Origin: Pogostemon cablin
Lineage: Eukaryota; Streptophyta; Magnoliopsida; Lamiales; Lamiaceae
Assembly: GCA_023678885.1 (NCBI GenBank)
Contig: CM042993.1
Span: forward strand, 580,501-644,500
Length of the DNA stretch: 64,000 nt
Direction of reading: 5' to 3'
Shown: positions 1-10,277 of the stretch, in pieces
Layout of the letters: every line of letters starts with the position of its first letter
How positions within the stretch are numbered: position 1 is the first letter of the stretch
The notes under the pieces: generated by a model
Databases searched by the model: none
Seen by the model: only the letters and a program-made list of their open reading frames with translations
Told to the model about the DNA's origin: nothing
Translations under genes and position numbers: made by a program

Positions 1-373
1 TCTGATTTTTGTATCTGAAAATTAATTCATTACCAACAACAATCTTATTCTTAATTTCTAATTAAAATACAAGACGGAACTGATCAAAAAACAATTACAA
101 GTTGGCAAAAAAATAGTTAGCCCACAAAGCACAAGTTGAGGGCATGGCTCTTTTTCATATTTCAGTGTATTTAACAACTTTCTACATGATGCTCTTAAAC
201 AACTTGGAATGATTGATATGAATGAATTAAATAATAATGCTATACATATAATTTAATTAAAACAGAATATATGTATAATCACATGATTTGTTTTGTTCTT
301 TCAATCAATTAATCAAGCAAGTCTAAATCATTTAAGTTGAGGATCGATTTGAAGAAGAAGAGAAAGAACTTAC

Positions 374-498
374 TTTCCCTCGTACACTTTGGCGTGTGCT
401 CCTTCTCCAATCTTTGGCCCAACAAAAAGCAGCTTCGGATCCACCAACCATTTCGGGTCCAAACTAAACTCCAACCCAAACCCGTTTGCTGATCCCAT
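374..498 (-). CDS. Raf-like serine/threonine protein kinase, first coding exon (partial)
   Basis: The minus strand reads from an ATG at 498-496 for 41 codons and stops at a consensus donor (GTAAGT, complement of 368-373). The rest of the gene lies beyond the left edge, and 1-373 is its first intron. The peptide starts MGSANGFGLEF and runs through LFVGPKIGEGAHAKVYEG, which holds the glycine-rich ATP loop (GEGAHAKV). This N-terminus is typical of plant Raf-like (MAPKKK group C) cytosolic kinases such as Arabidopsis At5g40540 and At5g50180. The family phosphorylates Ser/Thr, and sometimes Tyr, in signalling pathways; the substrate here is unknown. The catalytic loop is outside the window, so activity cannot be judged. 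A GA-rich 5' leader probably reaches to about 830. Confidence 0.85.
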
Positions 499-839
499 TC
501 TAATCCCTCAATGCAATTTCACCTCAACTTCCCCAAACATGTCAACTCACTCCCACCCAACTCCAAAACTTAAACTATATCATAACCAAAACACATCACT
601 CACTACCACCAACAATCTCCACCGCTAAAAAAATACACAGATAAGAGCTGGTTTAGTATATCAACGGATTGAATAAACAATTCTTGAACTTGCCTTTTAA
701 GGATAAAAGGAACAAAATTCTGAGGTTGATCAGAAACACTGGTGGAGAATTTATTTCCCTCACAGCGTAATGCTATTTTCTGCTCACTTCTTTTTTTGTT
801 CTATCGATCTGCAGAGAGAGAGAAGGGTTGAAGGAATTG

Positions 840-3370
840 CCTGTGTCAGAAAATTGTGGGGTCATTATATTTTGTCTTTTTCATTATTTTAACCTGTGTA
901 TTAATGATGTATGTACCAATGATTAAATCACTCGCATCTCTCCATTTCTAAATGGTGTACCCCGACAACATTAGGCCCTTGAAATTAGTGAAAAATGTAA
1001 ATCGCAAAATGTATCTCAAGTGAAATATAAGGAGGTTACTGTTAAAATTGTGCTTGCATCTCTCCATTTCTTAATATACCTTGCGTTGTAGTACTATGAT
1101 TTATCTACTTTTAATTTGTTTTTAGAAAAATATCAATTTTGATACTTTAGATATATTAAATTCAATTTTAGTTTACAAGTTTTGTAATTTTTCAAAAATG
1201 GTCTTTCGATGTCCACTTTTGGTCTTTTTTGTCCATAGATAGGTCAAATAAGGACTAAAAGTGGACAAAAATGACTAAAAGCGGACACTGAAATACTACT
1301 TTTAAAATTTTATCTGACCTTAAGACTAAAGTTAGATTTTACATATCCTAAATGACCAAAATTGATATTATCCCTTATTTTTATTATTATTATCTTTTAT
1401 TATACCAAAATTGATATTATCCCTTGTTTTTATTATTATTTTTATTATATAGGAATATACGCGAGTAAAGTATAATTATAGGTAAAGACTTGTGTGAGAC
1501 CGTCTCACATAAGGACTTACGTGAAATGGTCAAAAAGTGATAACTTTTATATAGGAAAGTGATAATAAATTAATATAAAGTGATAATGTTATTTTATGAA
1601 CAATTAGTATAAATAAAAAGTTATAACATTTTTATAGCGAAAGTGATAATGATTTATAGCGAAAGTGATAACTATCTTAAAAAATGAAAAATAATTTCAC
1701 GTGAGACGAAGCGGAAGACCTGCCCTTAATAATTATATGATGATGGTAGATGAAAAAGATACTTTTTTAAAAACTTTCTATTTGCATATATTTTCGCATG
1801 CATAATTGCACGAATATATATTTTATTAATTTATTATTTATAAGATCACACTAACATTTTTTTTATATAATTTCATATGAGAGTTTTAATACATAATAAT
1901 TTCATATGAGATTTAATTGGTCAAAGTCAAACTAATTTAACCCTATTGAAGGAGGGGGTATCCATTATTTTAATTATAAAAACTCGAATAAATTATGTGA
2001 ATAAACCGATGGCCCATAATTTAATTCCAAAATTATTGATCTTAGAAAGGAACGCGTTTTCAGAAGGATGAGATCACATATATATTCTCAATTTAATAAT
2101 GATCAATTATCACACATATCATATATTATTATTAGTTAATTCATAACAAATGCGTATATGTATTTAATTAATATATTTTGACAAGAAGTATAACCTGAAA
2201 TAATAGGAAAAGATGGTGCAAGCATAATAATAAATACAATATTAATTATATATATCCATCTTAATTTCTCTTAACATCTAATGTATAAGTGAATATTGCC
2301 AAAATAATAATTACTTTGTTGTTGTAATAATAATTATTAGGTGTTAAAGAAACGAGTTTTATTAAACTTGCAGCACATGGAAATGGATACACATAGAGAG
2401 ACAAGATCACGAACCGTGCAATAATCCCACCAGCTTCTATTTCTAGATTTATATTTTCCTTTTCAATTTTCTTTATATTATAGACTTCCTTTGTCTTTTA
2501 ACTACAATAAAAAAGAAAAGTTAAAATAAAATGATAATCAATTTAATTTATCTAATATTTTCAGAAGCGTGGCTAACATTAACTACTCCAAAGAAAAACT
2601 AGAGATGAATTTACGGTTGTGGGGTTTGCCACTAATTAAGATTTTTAAAATCCTACACATAATATTTTAAGTTTTAGGATTTCGTTTTTTTTTTTCTTTC
2701 TTTTTTACTGACTTGATTTATAATAAAATCAATCCCTCAAAATCAATTACTTAATCAAATGTGCAATTAATGAATATATTGTTTGTAGTGAAGAAAAAGG
2801 AGGCGGCAATTTCTTTATAAGAGTCAAAACTGTTGACTTGATCCGTATGTTTTTATGCGTCGGTGGAAAAAATAAAATTGCAACAAATTAAGATAGCTGA
2901 ACTTTTTGTCACATTATGATTTTCTATTTATTGCGTCATTTTCATGTTGTATTATATTTCTTGGTCAAATTTATAACCCTAAAAAGTGATGAATAAAATC
3001 ATAAATAAATTGTAATAAAAGAAGTCGGATGTTGCAAATGAATCACGTGAGAGCAGTCGATGAATTTGTTTAGGTTTGACTTTTCAATACACTCTTCTCA
3101 TCTAATTCTAACTAATTCAAGAAAAGAATTGGTCATGCATCAAATATGGGTTGTGTGTTTTATTTGACTTAGGTGTCACGTTATATGTTAGTACGGTTGT
3201 ATATATATAATTATGTTTGCGATTGATTTAGGTACTCCTATTTATTATGCTTCTTTTATATGGGGAGTTTAATTTATTTGAAAGCTTTTTTATAGGATAC
3301 TCCTAATTATTATTATTGTAGTGCTTGCAAATAATGAATAAATTGCATAGAAAATTATTATGAAACAATA
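840..3370. other. intergenic, AT-rich, with one repeat element and no gene seen
   Basis: No convincing coding sequence on either strand. Around 1490-1725 is a sequence bounded by GTGAGACCGTCTCAC on one side and CACGTGAGACG on the other, with internal units like AGCGAAAGTGATAA. A related sequence lies at 33,195-33,610, so it is probably a non-autonomous transposon relic. The remainder is simple AT-rich DNA. Confidence 0.5.
1490..1725. repeat. dispersed repeat (GTGATAA-rich), copy 1
   Basis: Begins near a GTGAGACCGTCTCAC palindrome and ends near CACGTGAGACG. Inside are repeated units of the type TATAGCGAAAGTGATAA. The second copy at 33,195-33,610 shares the GTGATAA units, the ATTTTATAACGAAA blocks and the TTACGTGAAA motif. 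Two copies with similar interiors support a dispersed MITE-like repeat; exact ends and target duplications are not clear. Confidence 0.45.
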
Positions 3371-3375
3371 TACTA

Positions 3376-3578
3376 CTCCCTCCGTCTGCTTCTAAAATAT
3401 CCATTTTACTATTTTTTACGTCCGCTTCAAAGATATTCATTTTCCTTATTTAGTAAAAAAATACACAATATGGTCTACCACTTCCTTCTAATACAACTAC
3501 TCATTTTATATATAATAATAATATTTCTTAATTCACGTGAAAAAATAAATGGATATTTTAGAACCGGACATAGGGGAG
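3376..3578. mobile_element. Stowaway-type MITE (copy 1)
   Basis: Starts CTCCCTCCGTC directly after TA and ends with a degenerate inverted copy (GGGGAG) directly before TA. The CTCCCTCCGT terminal repeat with TA target duplication is the Stowaway (Tc1/mariner) signature. The right terminus is eroded. Confidence 0.65.
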
Positions 3579-4560
3579 TATATAAATTACTAAGTAATTT
3601 CTTTTGTAATGATTGGACCCATTTGATAAACAGAGTGATATATAACCAATCTAATCAGAATGGGGCCCCAGTATTAGGCACGTCCAATTGGGCTGGGCTA
3701 CAACCAGACGTAGTTTATATGGGCTGGCTACAGCCAGACGTAGTTTATATGGGCTGGGCTACAATTTCCAGCTCACTAACGAAACGGGAATATGTCGCAG
3801 TGGAATAAATGTTGAGTGAATTAAAAAATAAAAACAAAAATAGGTCCATAAATATGGGAGTTTAGTGTTTTAACTTTTAATTTATGTATAATAATAGAAC
3901 TTAACATTATATTATTAATCTGTGGTTTTTGCAGTGTTATCTTTATCATTGGGAGTAGCACCAAGTATAAAATGAGAGAAAAAAAAAAGTAAAAAGTGAT
4001 AATAATTTAACAGAAAATTATACTAAATGAAAAATGAAACTGAGCCTTATTACATTTTCAAAAAATTTGCTCATAAAATAAAAACTCACCCACTCATAAA
4101 TCTTTCCAGCTTATATTTCAATATGGGATCAGATATTCAGTCTTGGTTTGCACACCTCACCCATTATGCATTTATGTATACCACATATCTCTAACCAAAG
4201 AAAAAAAAAAAAAGAGGGAGGATTTTCAGTGAAATTTCAATAGCACTTAAAATGGTTAATTATTCAAGAATTCATTATACAAACAAATAAAAGAATACAA
4301 TAAGAATTGACAACTTTCTAAAATCTTGTATTTTTCAGAATCGATTAAAATTAAATATTCAAAACTTTTCTTTTTTTCAAAACAGATGGAGCAAGTTCTA
4401 TTATTTATTAAAAATTTTAATAAAAAGAAGGAAATCCAAAACGCAAAATTTCAAGCTCCCTCATCTGTTGGTTATCATATTCATATCATATCACAATGCT
4501 CATACCGAGGTAAGAGAGAGCTTCCCAAAGCATCAACACAATCTTTTGGGAAATTAAAAT
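3579..4560. other. intergenic stretch upstream of the FAP-like gene
   Basis: Contains a short tandem duplication at about 3692-3765 (unit around GGGCTGGCTACAGCCAGACG) and a poly-A run near 4200. Open frames across 3470-3808 and 4326-4628 have no recognisable domain and low-complexity composition, so I do not call genes. Confidence 0.4.
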
Positions 4561-4568
4561 TTCTTCCC

Positions 4569-4577
4569 TATATAAAC
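4569..4577 (+). promoter_or_regulatory. TATA box of the FAP-like gene
   Basis: TATATAAAC lies 67 bases before the ATG at 4636, a usual distance for a plant gene with a leader of about 35 nt. Confidence 0.6.
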
Positions 4578-4635
4578 CACACTGACACTATTTCCCAACA
4601 CACCAAATCAATTCAAAACTTTCTTTGACAGGAAA

Positions 4636-5629
4636 ATGCCAACCACAGTGAATGATGTTACAGAGAAAACTGAAATGTTGGAGATTGATCCCAAGAGCAG
4701 CGAAGCTCTGAAATCAACGACCAACGAGACGGAGGAAGTTAAGACGGTCGAAAAGGAGACAACCGAAGATGTTGTGAAAGAGGAGGATGTACCAGTTGAA
4801 GTAGAACCCAAAACTGGAATGTCTTTTCCAGTTCGGCTGGGGGACGGGAAACAGCTCAACGCGGTTGGTATGAGAAAGAAGAGCATGCTTGGCCTTGGCA
4901 TCAAGATATATGGATTCGGTATCCCTAACACCTCCTTTCTTTTCACCATCATAATCATGAATCCTGCTAGCACCACTACCATAAACTCATCAACACAATA
5001 CAACATGCAGGGATATATGCAGACAATGAGAAACTGAAAGATCTTCTAAAGACGAAAATAGAGAATGTTCCATCCAAAGCAACAAAGGAAATGTATCAAA
5101 TGGTAATCGACAGTGACGTTGGATTGATGATTCGATTGGTTATTGTGTTCTCTAGCCTGACAATGAGCATGGTAAGGAAAAACTTTGATGAAGGCTTGGG
5201 AGCATCCATCAAGAAGCTCACGGGAGGGAAGAACCTAGAACTCACTAAAATGTATAATTAAATTACCTCAGTAATTCTTCATAAGAATGTCAAAGTGAAA
5301 GGCTAACTAGCATCATCTATTGATTCCAGGATTATGGGAGAAGCATCAGATGACATAAAGTTGACACCAGGTTCCATAATTGAGATATCCAGGCTTCCAG
5401 GATACACACTCCAAACTAAAGGTAAAGATATCATCTTAGATATTAAGCAAAAGCACTGCTTCTAGTAAACTCATTCAGTATTTTTGGTTATGCAGTTATG
5501 GGTGAGATCGTTAGCACAATTGAAAACGAGCTGCTCTGCAGGGCATTCATATACATGTATTTGGGAGAAGATCCTTTCGACAAAGAAGCAAAGGAAAATT
5601 TCGGGACATCTATGGTTTCTCTGTTCTAA
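4636..5629 (+). CDS. chalcone isomerase-like (fatty-acid-binding-type) protein, 4 exons
   Basis: Exons 4636-4918, 5011-5251, 5330-5421 and 5496-5629 join in frame to 249 residues, all with GT-AG introns. After an acidic, Glu/Lys-rich N-terminus (about 60 residues) comes the chalcone-isomerase fold: GMSFPVRLGDGKQLNAVG, MLGLGIKIYGFGIYADN, MVIDSDVGLMIRLVIVF, then IKLTPGSIIEISRLPGYTL and ELLCRAFIYMYLGEDPF. It closely resembles the plant proteins annotated as fatty-acid-binding protein or chalcone isomerase-like, which bind fatty acids and are not known to isomerise chalcone. I see no clear transit peptide; the charged leader suggests a cytosolic protein, or targeting I cannot recognise. The start is the first ATG after the TATA box. 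Splice sites were inferred from frame and homologous wording, so single-residue errors at junctions are possible (a Met at the exon 2/3 junction is one). It converges with the epimerase-like gene downstream. Confidence 0.88.
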
Positions 5630-6158
5630 GGGCTTAGCACGGTCTAATGGCTAGGCACATTCGGAATAACACTACAAGTCTACTTTGTCAGCTCTTAATA
5701 ATTTATGAATAAGCAGCAATGAGAAGCTTCAAAAGTTTCGCTTTCATCATAGCTTTTGAAACATGTAACTGCTATTCTGCACCTAATGCAGCAAAACCCA
5801 ATGTTCTAGTATATGTGAATTCGTGCAATGCACCTCTATTATTGTTACATATTATATCCATGAAACATTGACTAGAAACATAATAACTTGAAAACTCGGA
5901 GGCGTGATGAGCATTCATCCATCAATCAAGTTGAATAAAAACCCATTGTATTACCATAAGAAAGACAAGGAAGATTATCAAAAAACATGGCAATGGGTTT
6001 TATATCTGCAATCATAGGTGCAGAACGAAATGTACATCGCTTAAATAACTAATAAATTTAGCTGGAAATGATAGTCTACATACAAGAGAGAAAGAGAGCA
6101 TATATGTACAGAAGGGAGAATGAAAAGTACAAGCCAGAACCTCAAGAACGCCACAAGT
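5630..6158. other. spacer between two convergent genes
   Basis: Holds the presumed 3' untranslated regions of the FAP-like gene (plus) and the epimerase-like gene (minus). No other feature seen. Confidence 0.6.
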
Positions 6159-8638
6159 TCAGTACTTGAACCCATGAAGAACTTTTCCAGGATCTAACTG
6201 ACCACTGCAATAACTTGAGGAAACAGTCGACAGCTCTTGACGGCCCTTCCACTCTTCAAATGGTTTCAGGACTATTGGGTTTTCAATTGAAGCTGAATCA
6301 ATACATAACATAGTCTTGTAATCCTCATCGCCTAAATCTGGAAGAGACTTCGCTTTTTTATCCCAAGGGTTCCATACAACTGCATACAGTGGTGACTCCT
6401 TTTAGCAGTTTGCAGTAAATTAACACAAAAGCTTCTGATAATATTTTAAAGGCAAATGAAAGCAACAATTATAACCTGCATCAGGCATGCCTTCTTTGCG
6501 GAGTACATAGGTTCTCTTCTTCTCATGGTCTATCATGGCTGTCTTTGTTGGAGTGCTTAAATATACTCGGTCAATCTATCAAGATTTAAACAGCATGCTA
6601 AAAAGTGAGCATAAGTGTCTCATTGTGGCAACAAAGGTATTTAATATTTCCTTTTGCATAAGCGACTAAACTAATATGTACTCCGTCCGTTCATTAGAAA
6701 AGTTTACGTTTACTTTTTGCATGTAGATTAAGGAGTATTATTATTTATGTGTAGTGAATAGTTGTATTAGTGGTGTATGTGAAGCCATGGCTGCGCACTT
6801 TTTTCCAAAAAGGGAAAATGTAAACCTTTTAAATGGATACCCAAAATGGTAAAATGTAAACCTTTGAAGCGGACGGAGGGAGTATTAAATTAGTGGTACA
6901 CTGAAATGGCCGAGATCAATTTTATAGTTGTATGGTCCTAATATTACGCATGTGGCACAAAACAAATGCCTGAAAATAATACAAAGGAAGATAAATTACC
7001 TCTCCGTCAAAAGTAATTGCATCTGCCTGCTCAGTGTATCTTTCCCTTCGAGATAAATTATCAAAGTAGTCAAGTGTCTCCAGGCCCTCAACGCGCACTT
7101 CACTGCAAACCAAACAGCATCATGCAATCTAGCTGTTAAGGATAACAAAACATCTAGCGCATTGAGGAGTAATTGGGATAATAAGGATGGCTCCCATCCA
7201 TGCAAAACAAACAATGAATGTTAATGCAGTGTAGATAGAACAGAGTGGAATTTAACAGAAACAAGCATGTCATATAACACTTCAACCATGAGTGCAGAAG
7301 AATATTTAGCAAGTGATGTTGAAAACCTGATATCAGAAACAGAGAGATAATTGCACAAAGCAAATGTGAATGAGAACGCCTTGCTATCAGTGTTCCGCAC
7401 ACGAGGGATCAACGTTAGCTTGCCAGCACTAAGAGAAATTCGCAAACGTAGCTCAAATCTGCAAACAACAGCACAAGTACGAACCAAAGTTGGATGAGAA
7501 TCTTTCAATTCACAAATACAAATGGACATGGTCATTATATCTCTTACTCACTTATGTGGCCAAGTTTTGAGATCATCGTCTGTGGATTTCAGCATTAGAT
7601 CCACTGTTGACAGATCGTTAGCAGGGGGTAAAGGCGCAGGAGAGCTGTCCAAGGACCATAATCTATTCCTTGCTAATCCAACTTGCTCCAGCGACCCAAA
7701 ATTCGCAGACTAAAAGTGTGTGTCGTAGATAAGAATTTAACCAGAATGATAAGCTATAAATATTTTTGCTTGCTAAATTTGATTCACCTGCGGGAAGCAA
7801 ATGGAAATTCCACCCCTGATCGGTTTACCTGACTTCCAAAGAGTCTAATGAACAAACAAAAAGAGGTTATTTGTGAAAAACATAATACACCAAATGCTGT
7901 ACTATAAATTTATATATCTAAAGATACATCTCTACAGTTAACAAGCGTTGTCAACATTTCCAACTGCATCCATAAACATTGAGATGAACAAATACATAAT
8001 CAACCAACCATATATAATTTTAAATACCTACTCAACCATGAGTTGATCTAACTTTTCTTTATATATGATACATGGATGGCTATACGATAAGTTCACCTTA
8101 TTGGTTGTAAAGAGCATCTCCTCTCTTTTCTCATTTTTCCAAGATACCACCTGCCCTCCATACAAAAGCACCTGTGTAATAAATATCACTTTAGGATTAG
8201 TATTCTCGCGAATACTCAAACCACAAGTATTTTCAGAGAGTAGAGAAAATTGAATTCATTCATAAAAAAGTTCAGAAAAATAATAATAATAATAATAATA
8301 ATAATTAATAAAACACCCAACAAAGAGACAAAAGAGTTCCGATAGGTTCCTTTTAGAATATTCAGTTATACTGCATTTTTTGAAACCCCTAATCGCAAGC
8401 ATAAAGTAAAACAGACAAATCTTTCATTACATGAGATACCTCAATGTCATCAATGCAATATTTTCAGCATACGAATTATACAACCATACATACACACCTC
8501 AGCCGTAGAACCAATGGGCTCAGACAATATGACCCGACCCGATCCATCACCGTCCCGAATTTTGTTACCCGGAATCGCATTTGTCTTCAATTTCTCCCCA
8601 GAATTACTCACAATCGGGTGTACTTTTCCTTCCTCCAT
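6159..8638 (-). CDS. glucose-6-phosphate 1-epimerase-like (aldose 1-epimerase family), 8 exons
   Basis: Exons in coding order: 8638-8498, 8171-8097, 7844-7788, 7709-7552, 7458-7327, 7102-7000, 6575-6476 and 6379-6159. They join to 328 residues, the usual length for plant proteins of the YeaD/YMR099C type. Landmarks are LLYGGQVVSWKNEKREE, IRGGISICFPQ, FGSLEQVGLARNRLWSLD, EVRVEGLETLDYFDNL, DRVYLSTPTKTAMIDHEKKR, VVWNPWDKKAK and the C-terminal SYCSGQLDPGKVL. The family interconverts alpha- and beta-glucose-6-phosphate, probably in the cytosol. For exon 3 I chose the acceptor at 7845-7846 because it restores the family length (NKTLWKSGKPIRGG). The positions that are His and Glu in the active site of characterised members appear as Cys179 and Asp283, so activity is uncertain; some plant paralogues seem to share this. 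A Stowaway MITE sits in the intron between exons 6 and 7. Confidence 0.85.
6681..6882. mobile_element. Stowaway-type MITE (copy 2), inside an intron
   Basis: CTCCGTCCGTTC after TA at the left; inverted GGACGGAGGGAG before TA at the right. Lies wholly in the intron between exons 6 and 7 of the epimerase-like gene. Confidence 0.75.
8280..8306. repeat. (AAT)n microsatellite
   Basis: Eight or more perfect trinucleotide repeats in the first intron of the epimerase-like gene. Confidence 0.9.
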
Positions 8639-10277
8639 TCCAGCTACACACAATAGTTGCGACAAAATCGAACCCAGATACAGAAAACATGTACGTATAT
8701 ATATGAGGATCAATTAAGATAAATCGGAGTAAAAATGAAAACCCTTAAAATTTCACCTGAAACAGCAAACTAATAAAATATCGAGAATCAAAATGGAAAA
8801 AAAAACAGCTGGGATCAATTAAAATATATATAATTGAATGCACGAATCTGAATCATACATTTGGCGTCAGCAGAATGTGGGTAATATAATAAGAAATCGG
8901 TTTCGGGTATGAAGAACTGGCCACCAACTTTCAGTTCATTTTCTCTACGGAAGCGTCGCAATAATAAAAATGAAAAATCATGCAATTATCGAATCACATA
9001 TGATATGATTTGATGAGATTATGGGAAATTAGGATTGGAATATATATTACTCTGATTCAATTATAGTGTAAATGGGCCTACTGGATTGCTTTGATTTCGG
9101 GCCTCTCAGCCACGTAAGCAATGTGGACACTTGGGCCTATGGGATTGTGACGCTACCTATGCCTCTCATTTGTAATCATAATCAAATCAATTTTAGTGAT
9201 GAGAGAAAGAGTGACACAATTTTTGCACTACTAGATTTTTTATTTTTATATTATAGTGAAGAAAACAACATATTGGTTTGAAAATTCAAAGTATAACACT
9301 TGTGATCTTAGCTTAATTATGATATTGCCATACCCAATTAATAACGTAGAAATTGGATATTGCACCTTTTCATATGTTCAATTCTTGATTTTTACTTAAA
9401 CGATATTTATGATGAATTACCAAGAATAAAGTCTATTGAAAGAATTTGAAAATAACCTTTGAAATGTAGTACTCCCCCCGTCCAAAACTCGCTATCTTAG
9501 TTATTGTAAGTACGAAATTTAAGAAAAGTTGTTTCTTGACTAACTTTATTAACTTTTTAGGGTATTGTAGTATTTTTAGGTAACAAATAAATTATAAAGT
9601 ATGTTATATGTGTTAGGTGGGTGTTGTAAAATTGTTATTAAGATGAACTTTTAGGGGTGAAGATTAATGTGATATTTCTTTTTTTGGAATAAAACAATTA
9701 ATTTTAGACGGATAAACCGGAAAATAAGACAATGAATTTGGGACGGTGGAGTATTAAAATTTGCAAGAAATATAGTACAAAAGAAATTTCTTATTTACTA
9801 TAAATAAATACGGTTATTTAAAGAATTGCTATTTTATGAAATAAAAAATAAAAAATTTCGTAGTGATTTTATTCTATTTAAAGTTTGACAAAGTTTACTA
9901 TGTCAGATGGTGACATGTAATCTTCTTACTTGTGAAAAAAATGGAGGGTAGGTTTTAAGTTTTTTAAATTCAAGGACAATATCATTATTGATCTAGACAT
10001 GCAATAATTAATCCAATCACCCTTTTTCCATTTAGAAATTTTTAAAGATGAGAGGTGATGGATTTTCGATTTCTAAAGATGCATACGAGCAAAGCTAGTC
10101 ATTATAAATAACAGAATCTAATTTTCTTTTTTTTTAGTGGAGCAGAATATAAAAACCAAATGTTGTTCAAAAATTGTGAATAGAAGTGCTGCAATTTACA
10201 GTGGTTGGATTGGAAGGAACAACAAATTTGATATTCCTTGCAATAAAACAAACCTAGAAATAAAATCCAGAAGTGAA
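8639..10277. other. intergenic between the epimerase-like gene and the AGC kinase
   Basis: The first 500 bases are the upstream region of the minus-strand epimerase-like gene. GGGCCT/TGGGCC motifs near 9074-9080, 9099-9104 and 9134-9139 resemble plant site II elements. A Stowaway MITE lies at 9472-9751. No gene seen. Confidence 0.5.
9472..9751. mobile_element. Stowaway-type MITE (copy 3)
   Basis: CTCCCCCCGTCC after TA on the left and inverted GGGACGGTGGAG before TA on the right. The interior (TGTTAGGTGGGTGTTG, then TTTTAGGGGTGAAGATTAATG) matches copy 6 at 28,130, so these two form a subfamily. Confidence 0.75.

Noticed and set aside
3470..3808. 112-codon plus frame over the Stowaway MITE
   Set aside because: Half lies in the MITE and the other half in a short tandem duplication.
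4608..5006. 132-codon minus frame over exon 1 of the FAP-like gene
   Set aside because: Antisense shadow of the acidic N-terminus and intron 1.
7522..7713. Plus frame across exon 4 of the epimerase-like gene
   Set aside because: Antisense shadow.
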